Assembly: GCA_937899785.1 (NCBI GenBank) | Contig: CALCCG010000002.1 | Coordinates: 1-64,000 of the forward strand | Reading direction: 5' to 3' | Source of the DNA: an uncultured Erythrobacter sp. | Lineage (GTDB): Bacteria > Pseudomonadota > Alphaproteobacteria > Sphingomonadales > Sphingomonadaceae | Length of the DNA: 64,000 nt | Part shown: in pieces, positions 18,448-27,665 of the stretch | Layout: the number at the start of each line of letters is the position of its first letter | How positions within the stretch are numbered: the stretch's first letter is position 1 | Notes under the pieces: generated by a model | The model's database searches: none | What the model was told of the DNA's origin: nothing | Seen by the model: only the letters and a program-made list of their open reading frames with translations | Translations under genes and position numbers: made by a program

Positions 18448-19467
18448 ATGCGTGTAGTCTCTGGCATTCAGCCTACGGGCAAGCCCCATCTGGGCAATTA
18501 TCTCGGCGCGATCCGCAATTATGTGAAGCTGCAAGACGACGCGCACACAGCGGGCGGTGAATGCCTGATCTTCATCGCTGACCTGCACGCTTTGTCCCTG
18601 CCGCACGACCCGGTCGATCTCCACGCTTCGACGCTGGAACTGGTCGCGACATTGGTCGCCTGCGGGCTCGATCCCGATAAAGCGATCCTATTCAACCAAG
18701 CGCAGGTTCCCGCGCACCCAGAAATGCAATGGTTGCTCAACGGCACCGCGCGCATGGGGTGGCTCAATCGGATGACGCAGTGGAAAGACAAAGCGGGCAA
18801 GAACCGTGAGGGCCAGTCGATCGCTCTCTTCACCTATCCGGTGCTGCACGCCGCCGATGTGCTACTCTATCAAGCAACGCATGAGCCGGTGGGCGAAGAC
18901 CAGAAGCAACACCTCGAACTAGCCCGCGACATCGCGCAAAAGTTCAACAACGACTTTTGTCCGGTTGACGCACCGCTGTTTACGCTGCCCGAACCGATCA
19001 TCCCACCCGAAGCGGCACGCATTATGAGCCTTCGTGACGGATCGGCCAAAATGAGCAAATCGGACCCCTCCGATATGAGCCGCATCAACCTTTCGGACGA
19101 TGCCGAGACGATCATGAAGAAGGTGAAGAAGGCCAAGACCGATCCTGAACCCCTGCCCAGCGAAGAAGCGGGTCTGGACGAGCGGCCCGAGGCGCTGAAC
19201 CTTGTCAGCATTTACGGCGCGCTCACCGGCCAAAGCGTGGGCTCGGTCCTGGCTGAGAACGGCGGGCAAGGCTTTGGCGCGTTCAAGCCCAAGCTGGGCG
19301 AAGTTCTGGTGGAAACGCTCTCGCCTATTTCGGAAAGGTTCCGCGCGCTCAAAGACGACCGCGAGGCGCTCGATGCGATCCTGGCGCGTGGAGCTGCCCA
19401 GGCGCGCGAGCGCGGCAGCCCGACCCTTGATGCGGCTTATAAAGCGCTCGGCTTGGTGCGCGGATAA
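18448..19467 (+). CDS. trpS: Tryptophan--tRNA ligase
   Basis: This class I aminoacyl-tRNA synthetase charges tRNA-Trp. The Rossmann-fold HIGH-type motif is PHLGN (residues 13-17) and the KMSKS loop is at residues 201-205. The length of 339 residues is standard for bacterial TrpRS, and DQKQHLELARD is the conserved tryptophan-site region. It closes the secB-murJ-trpS run. Confidence 0.97.
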   Translation: MRVVSGIQPTGKPHLGNYLGAIRNYVKLQDDAHTAGGECLIFIADLHALSLPHDPVDLHASTLELVATLVACGLDPDKAILFNQAQVPAHPEMQWLLNGTARMGWLNRMTQWKDKAGKNREGQSIALFTYPVLHAADVLLYQATHEPVGEDQKQHLELARDIAQKFNNDFCPVDAPLFTLPEPIIPPEAARIMSLRDGSAKMSKSDPSDMSRINLSDDAETIMKKVKKAKTDPEPLPSEEAGLDERPEALNLVSIYGALTGQSVGSVLAENGGQGFGAFKPKLGEVLVETLSPISERFRALKDDREALDAILARGAAQARERGSPTLDAAYKALGLVRG

Positions 19468-19710
19468 GCCGCCGATGGCTCACAAACGGCCTTTGCGCAG
19501 CCTCCATTCAAACCCTGTTCAGCCCATTCGCCTAAGGTCAATATAGCCAGAGTCGACTGTCCGACGCGGTGGGACTAAAACCCTCAGAACGCTTCACGAA
19601 GAGCAGATGAAGCCGAAAGAACCCAGCCCCATGCGCTCAGGAGGCGGTGCATTTGTCGCTGGACAGGCCCTGTTTGGGCCCACATGATGTATTCGCAAAG
19701 GAAATGCTCC

Positions 19711-20415
19711 ATGAACCGTCCTCAACTAACGACCTCCACTGCACCGAATCGCCGCTCTTCGGGCGCGCGCCGTGTCTCAAGCCTTCTGCTTGTCAGCGCC
19801 GCCGCGCTTGGCCTGGCCGCCTGCGCGACACCCTTCAAAGCGGATGTCTCGCGTTTCGCCGCTGAGCTGCCCGCGCCAAAAGGCCAGACCTTTGCCGTTG
19901 TGGCCGAAGATCCAAAGCTGGCGGGTGGTCTCGAATTCGGCCTTTACGCCAACAACGTGGCGAGCGAGCTGAGAGAGCTCGGCTATGTCCAGGCCGTCGG
20001 CCCGGAAGCGGCGGATCTTTTGGTAAGGTTCGACTATGGTGTCGATAACGGTCGCGAGCGCGTGCGGACCACAAACGCGGGATTCGGTGCCGCCGGGTTT
20101 GCGCCCTGGGGCGGATTTGGCGGATTCGGTTTTCGCCGCGCTTACGCTTTTGGCTTCTATGATCCGTGGCTCGCCGGACCCAATGTGCGCAGCTACACGG
20201 TTTACACGGGCGATGTGGAAGTGAAGATCGACAACGCCAAGACCGGCGATCGGCTGTTCGAGGGCCGCGCCGAAAGCGTCTCGCGTTCCAACCGTTTGCA
20301 GTCGATCGTGCCCAATCTTGTGGACGCGCTTTTTACAGATTTTCCCGGCAATTCGGGCGAAACCTTGCGCATCACCATCCGCGAAGATGAAAAGACCGTG
20401 CGCCGCGAGGATTAA
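19711..20415 (+). CDS. DUF4136 domain lipoprotein
   Basis: This is a predicted lipoprotein: a long basic n-region and hydrophobic segment end in a lipobox LGLAAC (Cys38). The mature part fits DUF4136, a family of bacterial lipoproteins of unknown function, with a Gly/Phe-rich central stretch (GGFGGFGFRRA) and the closing segment VDALFTDFPGNSGET. A second protein with the same ending is encoded at 52232. I choose ATG 19711, preceded by AAAGGAAA, over the upstream ATG 19684. A terminator follows the gene. Confidence 0.8.
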   Translation: MNRPQLTTSTAPNRRSSGARRVSSLLLVSAAALGLAACATPFKADVSRFAAELPAPKGQTFAVVAEDPKLAGGLEFGLYANNVASELRELGYVQAVGPEAADLLVRFDYGVDNGRERVRTTNAGFGAAGFAPWGGFGGFGFRRAYAFGFYDPWLAGPNVRSYTVYTGDVEVKIDNAKTGDRLFEGRAESVSRSNRLQSIVPNLVDALFTDFPGNSGETLRITIREDEKTVRRED

Positions 20416-20462
20416 TGGTGTAGCGTTATCCGCGTTAGACACACCCTTGGATGGGACGGAAG

Positions 20463-20496
20463 GGGCGACGCCAGGGGATCGGCGCCGCCCTTTTTG
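20463..20496 (+). terminator. Intrinsic terminator after the DUF4136 lipoprotein gene
   Basis: A 10-bp GC-rich stem (GGGCGACGCC / GGCGCCGCCC, one mismatch) with an 8-nt loop is followed by TTTTTGTTT. It lies between this gene and the convergent dut gene. Confidence 0.75.
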
Positions 20497-20538
20497 TTTG
20501 CCAGAGCCGTTTCCCTTCCAAGCCGCAGGCGCTTGCGA

Positions 20539-20997
20539 CTAGAGCTTGGCGTGCCCGCCAGTCGAACCAAACCCGCCCGCACCTCTTTCTGTCACGTCAA
20601 GCTCGGCCACCTCGCTCCACGCAGCCTGAACCACCGGAGCAAGCACCAGCTGCGCCACGCGGTCACCACGCTCAACGGTGAAGGGCTGCGCACCGTGATT
20701 GATCAAGAGCACTTTAAGTTCGCCGCGATAATCGCTGTCGATAGTGCCGGGCGTGTTGGGCACCGTGATACCGTGCTTGTAAGCGAGGCCCGAACGCGGA
20801 CGAACCTGTATCTCGTAACCGTACGGGATCGCCACGGCGAAACCGGTCGCCACCGCATGGCGAGCGCCGGGAGCAATGGTGATATCCTCCGCGCTCATCA
20901 CGTCCATACCCGCCGCCCCGGCGGTCGCGTAGGCCGGAAGCGGGAGGTCGGCGCCGTGTTCGAGGCGTTTCACCTCGACCGTTACTGAAGGGCTCAC
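20539..20997 (-). CDS. dut: dUTP diphosphatase
   Basis: Dut hydrolyses dUTP to dUMP, keeping uracil out of DNA and feeding thymidylate synthesis. The trimeric dUTPase motifs are visible: AGMDV (I), [12 protein letters not shown] (II), [13 protein letters not shown] (III), RVAQLVL (IV) and the C-terminal [10 protein letters not shown] (V). At 152 residues it is normal length. Its start overlaps the coaBC stop by 4 bp, part of the conserved alphaproteobacterial ubiB-coaBC-dut order near dnaA. Confidence 0.96.
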   Translation of the reverse strand: MSPSVTVEVKRLEHGADLPLPAYATAGAAGMDVMSAEDITIAPGARHAVATGFAVAIPYGYEIQVRPRSGLAYKHGITVPNTPGTIDSDYRGELKVLLINHGAQPFTVERGDRVAQLVLAPVVQAAWSEVAELDVTERGAGGFGSTGGHAKL

Positions 20998-22835
20998 TCA
21001 GCGGCCTCCGCCGTCAATGTTTCGGCAATCCGCTCGGCCAAAGCCATCGCCACGTCTTGCTTGGCCATCTTGTCGAGGCTTTCGACGCCTTCGCCGCTGA
21101 TGATGTGGACCGCGTTTTCATCCCCTCCCATGACATCGCCAGAGACATCGTTGGCGATAATCCAGTCGGCTGCTTTGCGCTTGCGTTTCTTCTTGGCGTT
21201 GCCGATCACATCCTCGGTCTCTGCAGCAAAGCCAACCACCAGTTCCGGGCGCTTGTCGCTCCCGGCAAGATTGGTCAGAATATCAGGGTTTTCAGTCAGC
21301 ATCAGGGCCGGCGGAGCCGAACCGCGCTTCTTGATCTTCTCGCCGACATATTGGCGCGGGCGCCAGTCGGCGACGGCGGCAACCATGACCGCAGCGTCCG
21401 CCGGCAACGCCGCGCGCACCGCCTGGTTCATCTCCGCCGCGCTTTCGACATCGGTGCGGTCAACGCCATCGGGCGTGCGCAGCGCCACTGGCCCGGCGAT
21501 CAAAGAGACGCGCGCACCAAGAGCCGCCGCTGCCGCAGCGATGGCAAAGCCCTGCTTCCCGCTGGAGCGATTGGCAATGTAGCGCACCGGGTCGATCGCC
21601 TCCCAGGTTGGGCCAGCGGTGACAACGACATGCTTGCCGGCAAGCGGCTTGTAGTTGGCGTCAATGTCGAAACCATCGCCAGCCAGCGCGTCGCCGGCTT
21701 CAACCTGAATGGCCTCGGCCTCAACTTTCGGAGCCTTTGGCTTGGGAGCTTTGGCGGACGGCGGAGCCGCAGCAGCGGGCTCTTCGTCGGACTCTTCATT
21801 TGGCCCTTCAGACGGCTTGTCAGCCCCCCCCTGCTCCGATCCGTCCTCAGGCGCTGGGGCACACTCCGCTTCCGGCTCGACGCGTTCGAGATCGTCCTCG
21901 CTTTCGGGCGGGGTTTCCGGCGGCGACTGGCGTGCGTCGACTTCATGATTAATAGCGTCAGGGTCTATCGGCGGAGCGGCCGCAGCGCCGCCCTTCTTGG
22001 CCAGCAAAGGACCGGCGCCTTCGGGATCGAAGTCCGGAATCTCATCGCCGGGCAGTTCGGGCAAGGGCTCGTCGGGATCAAAGCCTTCGGGCAGTTCCAG
22101 ATCCTGATAATCCGCTTCAATATCGTCGTGGCTTCGTTTGGCGGTCGACCGCGGAATAATCTTAGAGAGCAGGCCGCCAAGACCCCCGCCAGCCGCCGCG
22201 CTTTCATCGTCGGGCTCAAGCGCCTCAATCGAATCGTTTGCAGCCATCGGAGCCGGCTTTGTCTCGGGCACGGGAATGTCAAAGTAGCTCGCTATCGCGC
22301 GCCAGATCGCATCTGGCTCAGGCAAGCGGCCATAGCCGAACTCGCCGCAGGCCATCGGGCCCTCATCGGGGTGAAGCACTTCCACTCCGGCAGCCTGTAA
22401 AGCCTCCACGTTGCGCTGGGTCGATTCGTGTTCCCACATGCGTACATTCATCGCCGGGATTGCCATCACCGGCTTGTCCGTCGCAAGGATCAGCGTGGTG
22501 GCGAGATCGTCGGCAATACCCGCCGCCATCTTGGCCATCAGATCCGCAGTGGCCGGGCACACAACGATCAGGTCCGCCTCACGGCTTAGCTGGATGTGAC
22601 CCATCTCAGCCTCGTTCTTGAGGTCCCAAAGCGTGGTGTAAACCTGATTTTCGCTGAGCGCGGCGAGCGACATGGGCGTAACAAATTGCTGGCCGCCTTT
22701 GGTTACCACGCAAGTGACATCGCCCCCACCCTTGCGGATCAGCCGCACAAGCTCGCAAGACTTGTACGCCGCAATGCCGCCGCCCACGACAAGCAGGATC
22801 CTCGGACCCACCACCTCAACCGGGGCGGTGCTCAC
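20994..22835 (-). CDS. coaBC: Bifunctional CoaBC with a long acidic interdomain linker
   Basis: CoaBC joins cysteine to 4'-phosphopantothenate and decarboxylates the product in coenzyme A synthesis. The N-terminal flavin-dependent CoaC domain (about residues 8-190) shows the active-site His80 ([12 protein letters not shown]), PAMN (Asn130) and MACG (Cys163). The C-terminal CoaB domain (about 398-613) shows [23 protein letters not shown] and GEKIKKRG. Typical CoaBC is about 400 residues, but this one is 613 because about 205 residues (191-397) rich in Glu, Asp, Pro and Ala separate the domains. Both catalytic halves look intact. It overlaps dut by 4 bp. Confidence 0.95.
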   Translation of the reverse strand: MSTAPVEVVGPRILLVVGGGIAAYKSCELVRLIRKGGGDVTCVVTKGGQQFVTPMSLAALSENQVYTTLWDLKNEAEMGHIQLSREADLIVVCPATADLMAKMAAGIADDLATTLILATDKPVMAIPAMNVRMWEHESTQRNVEALQAAGVEVLHPDEGPMACGEFGYGRLPEPDAIWRAIASYFDIPVPETKPAPMAANDSIEALEPDDESAAAGGGLGGLLSKIIPRSTAKRSHDDIEADYQDLELPEGFDPDEPLPELPGDEIPDFDPEGAGPLLAKKGGAAAAPPIDPDAINHEVDARQSPPETPPESEDDLERVEPEAECAPAPEDGSEQGGADKPSEGPNEESDEEPAAAAPPSAKAPKPKAPKVEAEAIQVEAGDALAGDGFDIDANYKPLAGKHVVVTAGPTWEAIDPVRYIANRSSGKQGFAIAAAAAALGARVSLIAGPVALRTPDGVDRTDVESAAEMNQAVRAALPADAAVMVAAVADWRPRQYVGEKIKKRGSAPPALMLTENPDILTNLAGSDKRPELVVGFAAETEDVIGNAKKKRKRKAADWIIANDVSGDVMGGDENAVHIISGEGVESLDKMAKQDVAMALAERIAETLTAEAAE

Positions 22836-23152
22836 GAGATGGGGCCTTTAAGACGGCGCAACGGGCAAAGCGGGCTCGTCAATTCTATTCCTCGGTTCGT
22901 CCACCTTATGACGCCAGCGCTTCGCCAGCGATTGTCTCTCTTAGTCGTTTAGGGTCTAGCGATCCTGTGCCCTCCCGCCAACCGGTTTGCGAGGATCCTC
23001 GTAAGCTGGCCAAAGGCACGGAACTCTGTGGGGTAGGATGGTTAAATTTACGCTTATGCCCGTGCGAGGAAGCGATTGGGAGAGACGCTGTTCGGCCTTG
23101 CCATTGACTTGTAAGGCGATCAGGTTGTGAGCTTGCGCAGGAGGCCTCCAAG
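22836..23152. other. Divergent intergenic region upstream of coaBC
   Basis: These 317 bp separate the start of coaBC from the DUF4345-like gene. I see no credible gene; the weak frames here are shadows. Divergent promoters are expected, but I cannot locate them with confidence. A GCAGGAGG ribosome-binding site lies at the right edge. Confidence 0.5.
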
Positions 23153-23539
23153 ATGATCATCGGATTACGAATTGTTCTTGCCCTTCTAGGCGTGCTGTTT
23201 CTGTTTATCGGGGCGCAGTTCCTGATCGACCCTGTCACGATGGGCGGCAATTTCGGGCTGGAGGCTCAGAACAACGCGGGTCTGGCGAGCCTCCGGGGGG
23301 ACATGACCTCTTTCTTTTGGGTCTCGGGCGGGGCGATTTTGCTCGGCGTTTGGAAGAAGCGCGGGGAGCTCTTTTACATCACCGCTTCGCTCATGGCGAT
23401 CGTGTTCAGCGCGCGATGCCTTAGCCTCATCCTCGATGGGAGCTATGACGACTGGCTGCTGCCAATGGTGGTCGAAGCTGTGACGGTGGTCTTGTGTCTC
23501 CTCGGCGCACGAATGATGCGCGGCTTGGCGAGCGCCTAG
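23153..23539 (+). CDS. Small multipass membrane protein (DUF4345-like)
   Basis: The 128-residue protein has about four hydrophobic helices (residues 2-22, 50-68, 75-95 and 103-122). The arrangement LFLFIGAQFLIDPVTMGGNFGL followed by LRGDMTSFFWVSGG resembles DUF4345-type small membrane proteins of unknown function. A GCAGGAGG ribosome-binding site precedes the ATG. It converges on ubiB with an 11-bp gap. Confidence 0.65.
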   Translation: MIIGLRIVLALLGVLFLFIGAQFLIDPVTMGGNFGLEAQNNAGLASLRGDMTSFFWVSGGAILLGVWKKRGELFYITASLMAIVFSARCLSLILDGSYDDWLLPMVVEAVTVVLCLLGARMMRGLASA

Positions 23540-23550
23540 GCCAGCCTAGC

Positions 23551-25113
23551 CTAGCCCAACAAACCAAAGGCCGCCGCCGCCCAGGTCGCGCCTGCGCCGG
23601 CAAGCCCGGCCACAAAATAGCCGAGCCAACCGCCCCCAGAGTTTTCGCCCTTTTCCGTCATCAGTTTGATGTCGGGAAGAGGGGCCGGGTCAGGCGCACC
23701 GCCTTTGGGTGGAAACATCTCTTCGACGCGGCGGATCAGGCCGGGCAGACGGAACAGGGTCTCGGTATCTTCCTTGATCCGGTCAGCCACCGCTGCTTCA
23801 GGGCCAAGCTCGTCACGGATCCAGCTGCGAACATAGGGCGCGGCCGTGTCCCACATATTGATGTCTTCGTTGAGCTGGGTCGCGATCCCTTCAACCATCA
23901 CCATCGTCTTTTGCAGCAAAAGCAGGTGCGGCTGGGTTTGCATGTCGAAATCGCGAGTGATCGCGAAGAGCCCGTCCAGCATCTGACCGACGCTGAGCTC
24001 CTTCACCGGCTTGCCGCGCATCGGCTCACCCACGGCGCGCAAGGCCGTCGCGAATTCGCCGACCGAGTGATAGCTGGGTACGTATTGCGCCTCGAAATGG
24101 ATTTCAGCGACGCGTTTGTAATTCCCCGTGGTCAGACCATAGAGAATTTCAGCGAGCCATTGGCGCGCGCGCCGATCGATCCGGCCCATGATCCCAAAAT
24201 CGATTGCAACAATGGTCCCATCGTCTTCGACGAAAAGGTTTCCCTGATGCATGTCGGCGTGGAAGAATCCCGCGCTGATCGCCTGCGTCAGGAAGCTGAT
24301 AACAAGCTTGTCCGCCAGCCGACCAAGATCGTGCCCGCGCGCGACCAGCTCGTCCTTGCGGCTGATCTTGACGCCATCGATCCATTCAATGGTCATCACC
24401 CGGCCATTGGTGCGGTCCCAGTCGATCTCCGGGATGCGATAGCCGCCCACGCCTGACATCTCTTCGGCGAGTTCAGAGGCCGAGGCCGCCTCACGCCTGA
24501 GGTCGAGCTCAGAATTGGTCCAGCGCTTGAAGTTGGCGATAGTGAGCCGCGGGCGCAGGCGCGCAGCCTCTCCCCCCATCGCTTCGACATGCGCGGCGGC
24601 CCATTCATAGGTCTGGATATCGCGCGCAAACTTCTCACGAATGCCAGGGCGCAGCACTTTGATCGCAACGGTGCGCCCATCCGTGGTGATCCCCTTATGG
24701 ACCTGCGCGATGCTCGCCGCGCCCACGGGCTCGGGGTCGATCTCGGCAAACAGAGCCTCGATCGGCTGGTCAAAGCTTTGCTCGATCGAGGCCTTGATCT
24801 TGTCAAACGCCACCGGGGGGAGCGAATCCTGCAAGCTCAGCAGGTTTTGCGCAGCCTCATCGCCCACAAGGTCCGGCCTGGTGGCGAGCGACTGCCCCAG
24901 CTTGATCGCCGCCGGACCAATCGCGCTGAATGCGCCGGCGTAATCGGGCTCGCCCTTCTTGCTGGTGAAGGTCGCCAGTCGCGCCAGTTTCGCCAAGCGT
25001 CGCACCGGGGGCGGCGCGTTGACGTCATCCTCAATCCCGACGAGGGCGCGCCGCCGGGCTAGCGTGATGCCCCAGCGCGCAAGGCGGGTGAGATGGATAA
25101 CAGGAGAGGTCAT
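23551..25113 (-). CDS. ubiB: Ubiquinone biosynthesis protein kinase-like UbiB
   Basis: UbiB is an atypical protein-kinase-like ATPase required for ubiquinone synthesis, anchored in the inner membrane. The family-defining KxGQ motif is KLGQ (residues 71-74). The kinase core includes the VAIKVLRPG strand, the HADMHQGNLF catalytic loop and the AIDFG metal-binding motif. A C-terminal hydrophobic segment (WLGYFVAGLAGAGATWAAAAFGLL) fits the membrane anchor. The length of 520 residues is normal. It lies directly downstream of ubiE in the same direction. Confidence 0.95.
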   Translation of the reverse strand: MTSPVIHLTRLARWGITLARRRALVGIEDDVNAPPPVRRLAKLARLATFTSKKGEPDYAGAFSAIGPAAIKLGQSLATRPDLVGDEAAQNLLSLQDSLPPVAFDKIKASIEQSFDQPIEALFAEIDPEPVGAASIAQVHKGITTDGRTVAIKVLRPGIREKFARDIQTYEWAAAHVEAMGGEAARLRPRLTIANFKRWTNSELDLRREAASASELAEEMSGVGGYRIPEIDWDRTNGRVMTIEWIDGVKISRKDELVARGHDLGRLADKLVISFLTQAISAGFFHADMHQGNLFVEDDGTIVAIDFGIMGRIDRRARQWLAEILYGLTTGNYKRVAEIHFEAQYVPSYHSVGEFATALRAVGEPMRGKPVKELSVGQMLDGLFAITRDFDMQTQPHLLLLQKTMVMVEGIATQLNEDINMWDTAAPYVRSWIRDELGPEAAVADRIKEDTETLFRLPGLIRRVEEMFPPKGGAPDPAPLPDIKLMTEKGENSGGGWLGYFVAGLAGAGATWAAAAFGLLG

Positions 25114-25150
25114 AGCGTTCTATGCGTGTGAGAGGTTCGCTGCGCGCGCC

Positions 25151-25909
25151 TTAGATCTTCCAGCCCGAATGGATCGCAACCGCTCCGCCGAGGATGATTT
25201 CAGCCTTGGTGTTCACAAAACCGGCGTCTGCGATCATGCGTTGGAACTCGGGCGGGCGAGGGAATTTGCGAATGGATTCGACGAGGTACTGATAGCTCTC
25301 TTTGTCGCCTGCGATGACCTGCCCCATGCGCGGCATGACCTGGGTCGAATAGAGATCGTAGATTTCCTGAAAACCCGCCCATTCGCTGGTCGAAAATTCC
25401 ATGCAGTAGAAGCGTCCGCCTGGCCGCAGCACGCGGTAGGCTTCGGCCAGCGCCTTGTCCTTGAAGGTCACATTGCGGATACCAAAGACGATTGTGTAAG
25501 CGTCGAACGAATTGGACGCAAAGTCGACCTCTTCCGCGTTTTGATGAGTGAAGACAAGACTGCCCGCCCCTTCGCTCTCACGCCGCTCCATCGCGCGCTC
25601 AGCTCCGACATCGAGCATATCCTGATTGATATCGGCCACCGTCACATCCGCGCCGCGATCGGCCATGCGAAACGCGATATCCCCGGTGCCCCCCGCCATA
25701 TCGAGGATTTTTTCACCGGGCTGCGGTTTTACCCGTTTGACGAAGCGGTCTTTCCACCCCCGATGCATCCCCAGCGACATCGCGTCGTTCATGATGTCGT
25801 ATTTCTTCGCGACGCTGGTGAAGACCTCGCCCACGCGGCGGGTCTTTTCGTCCGGCGCGACCTGTTCGTAGCCGAAGGAGACGGTGTCGTCGGTGCTGGT
25901 TTCGCTCAT
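25151..25909 (-). CDS. ubiE: Ubiquinone/menaquinone C-methyltransferase UbiE
   Basis: UbiE is a SAM-dependent C-methyltransferase of the ubiquinone (and, where present, menaquinone) pathway. The SAM motif is LDMAGGTGDIAFR, and UbiE signatures YDIMNDAMSLGMHRGWKD and PGGRFYCMEFS follow. From ATG 25909 the protein is 252 residues, as expected. The track joins this to a 300-residue upstream extension (to 26812) lying antisense to mutM, which is a shadow. ubiE and ubiB form an operon, with mutM divergent. Confidence 0.96.
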   Translation of the reverse strand: MSETSTDDTVSFGYEQVAPDEKTRRVGEVFTSVAKKYDIMNDAMSLGMHRGWKDRFVKRVKPQPGEKILDMAGGTGDIAFRMADRGADVTVADINQDMLDVGAERAMERRESEGAGSLVFTHQNAEEVDFASNSFDAYTIVFGIRNVTFKDKALAEAYRVLRPGGRFYCMEFSTSEWAGFQEIYDLYSTQVMPRMGQVIAGDKESYQYLVESIRKFPRPPEFQRMIADAGFVNTKAEIILGGAVAIHSGWKI

Positions 25910-25966
25910 GATTTGTCCCCTAGATGGAATTGAGCCACGCGCAAAGGGTGTTAGAGCGCAGAGGCA

Positions 25967-26782
25967 ATGCCAGAGCTTCCCGAAGTCGAAACCACCGTGC
26001 GCGGATTGGCGCGCTATCTGGATGGCGCGCGGATTGAACGCGTGGTGCTCAACCGCCCCGACCTGCGCCGCCCCTTCCCCCAGGACCTGGTGCAGGTGAT
26101 GACGGGCGCGCGCGTCACGGGCCTTACACGCCGGGCCAAGTATGGCCTGATCCATCTTGACCGGGCCCAGTCCGTGATCTTCCATCTCGGCATGAGCGGG
26201 CGCTGGCGGATCGATCCTGAAAAGCAGGACACCCACGATCATCTGGTGATGGAAACAGCGAACAACCGTTTTGCCTTGTGCGACCCGCGCCGTTTTGGCT
26301 CGGTCGATATGGTCGCGACCGAGGCGCTGGAACAATGGCCGCCATTCGCCAGCATGGGCCCCGAGCCCTTGGGACCGGACCTGACAGCCGAGCACCTCAA
26401 AGCGTCGCTCAAGGGCAAGACGCAGGCAATCAAGCTGTGCCTGCTCGATCAGCGCATCGTGGCGGGGCTTGGCAACATCTATGTGTGCGAGGCTTTGTGG
26501 CGCGCGGGGATCCACCCGATGAAAAGGGGCGGCAAAGTAACCAAGCCACAGCTCGCGCGGCTCGTTCCGGCTGTTCGCGACGTGCTGGAAGCATCCATTC
26601 GCGACGGCGGCTCCTCGCTGCGCGACTACGCGCAACCCGACGGCGAGCTTGGATATTTCGCGACGCGCTTCGACGTCTACGGACGCACCGCCGAGCCTTG
26701 CCATCGCGGCGACGGCGGAATCATCCGCCGCATCTCGCAAGGCGGGCGCAGCACATGGTACTGCCCGGTGTGCCAGAAGTAA
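25967..26782 (+). CDS. mutM: Formamidopyrimidine-DNA glycosylase (zinc finger lacks one cysteine)
   Basis: MutM/Fpg excises oxidised purines such as 8-oxoguanine and nicks the abasic site. The catalytic N-terminus PELPEVET (Pro1 after Met removal, Glu2) is intact, as are the helix-two-turn-helix segment (IVAGLGNIYVCEALW) and GRSTWYCPVCQK. At the C-terminal zinc finger, the expected C-x2-C (or C-x4-C) first pair reads PCHRGDGGIIRR, with only one cysteine; the second pair CPVC is intact. The adjacent His might substitute, or zinc binding may be weakened. Otherwise it is a standard 271-residue enzyme. Confidence 0.95.
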   Translation: MPELPEVETTVRGLARYLDGARIERVVLNRPDLRRPFPQDLVQVMTGARVTGLTRRAKYGLIHLDRAQSVIFHLGMSGRWRIDPEKQDTHDHLVMETANNRFALCDPRRFGSVDMVATEALEQWPPFASMGPEPLGPDLTAEHLKASLKGKTQAIKLCLLDQRIVAGLGNIYVCEALWRAGIHPMKRGGKVTKPQLARLVPAVRDVLEASIRDGGSSLRDYAQPDGELGYFATRFDVYGRTAEPCHRGDGGIIRRISQGGRSTWYCPVCQK

Positions 26783-26828
26783 GGTTGCCGGGCCGCCCCG
26801 CGTGGCCGACACCTAACCCACACTTTTG

Positions 26829-26857
26829 TTGACCTTTCGGGGACTGCGGACTATGTG
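26829..26857 (+). promoter_or_regulatory. Possible promoter upstream of rpsT
   Basis: TTGACC and TATGTG are spaced by 17 bp, about 110 bp before the rpsT start. The -35-like hexamer is good, the -10-like one weak. This is a tentative assignment. Confidence 0.25.
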
Positions 26858-26967
26858 GCGCGCTTTCCGACGCGTGGGGCAGGACTCCGCGCGTCGCTTT
26901 TCGACACACCCGAGACATGCCGGTCGCTCCGCTGCGGCCCCAAAGAAAACGCGAGACACGACACATT

Positions 26968-27228
26968 ATGGCCAACACGCCGCAAGCCCGTAAGCGCATC
27001 CGTCGCAACAATCGCCGCGCCGAAATCAACGGCGCGCGCGTCAGCCGCATTCGCGGTTTCATCAAGAAGGTCGAAACCGCTTGCGAGGCGGGCGACAAAG
27101 AAGCGGCCTCGACCGCTCTCAAGGCCGCGCAGCCGGAAATGGCCCGGGGCGTCGCACGCGGCGTGCTGCATAAGAACACAGTGGCCCGTAAACTGTCGCG
27201 CCTAACGAAGCGAGTCGCCGCTCTGTAA
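26968..27228 (+). CDS. rpsT: 30S ribosomal protein S20
   Basis: S20 is a small, highly basic three-helix protein that binds 16S rRNA early in 30S assembly. From ATG 26968 it is 86 residues starting [19 protein letters not shown], matching the S20 family; the track start at 26917 adds a spurious 17-residue leader. A strong terminator lies 71 bp after its stop, ahead of the dnaA upstream region. The rpsT-dnaA neighbourhood is typical of alphaproteobacteria. Confidence 0.97.
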   Translation: MANTPQARKRIRRNNRRAEINGARVSRIRGFIKKVETACEAGDKEAASTALKAAQPEMARGVARGVLHKNTVARKLSRLTKRVAAL

Positions 27229-27298
27229 CACGCAAAACAGTCCCCGCCCTGACGCGATTCGGCGCCAGCGGCTGGGAAGTTTCCCCTAGGTTGAAATC

Positions 27299-27335
27299 AA
27301 AGGGTCGCGCTGAATGGCTGCGACCCTTTTGTTTT
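27299..27335 (+). terminator. Intrinsic terminator downstream of rpsT
   Basis: A perfect 10-bp stem (AAAGGGTCGC / GCGACCCTTT) with an 11-nt loop is followed by TGTTTT. It ends the rpsT transcript. Confidence 0.85.
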
Positions 27336-27665
27336 GCGACCGATATGACCTTTGTGACAGCTCCTAACGCTAGGATTTCTCGCGATTCGCAGGCTTTAAA
27401 TTGGCGAAATCCAAGAAAATTAGGCACTTGAACGGGTTTGTGCGGTGTTCAGCAGGTCAAGCAATATATTTCAAAAAAATGAAAATTTTGCCGTTGCTTC
27501 ATGACGCGATCAGGCGTCTATTGAGACCTCACCCGGAGCGGGACAGTCCGGGTTCACATATCTAGGCCGATAGGGTCCTTCCGAAATCTAGCTTTTCGGG
27601 AGCGGGGGACATTTGCCTGTCGCAGTGTTGGTAATCCGTTTCGGAGGGCGATTCCGGGAGCGGCG
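27336..27665 (+). promoter_or_regulatory. AT-rich upstream region of dnaA
   Basis: This 330-bp stretch before dnaA contains an AT-rich patch around 27395-27495 (for example AATATATTTCAAAAAAATG) unlike the surrounding GC-rich coding DNA. It has two GATTC sites (27384 and 27650), a form of the GANTC sequence methylated by CcrM in many alphaproteobacteria; a third lies just upstream at 27256. It probably carries the dnaA promoter. I do not see a clear array of DnaA boxes here. Confidence 0.5.

Noticed and set aside
21057-22400. 447-codon plus-strand ORF
   Set aside because: Antisense shadow of coaBC.
25910-26812. N-terminal extension of the ubiE frame
   Set aside because: It lies antisense to mutM, and UbiE has a normal start at 25909.
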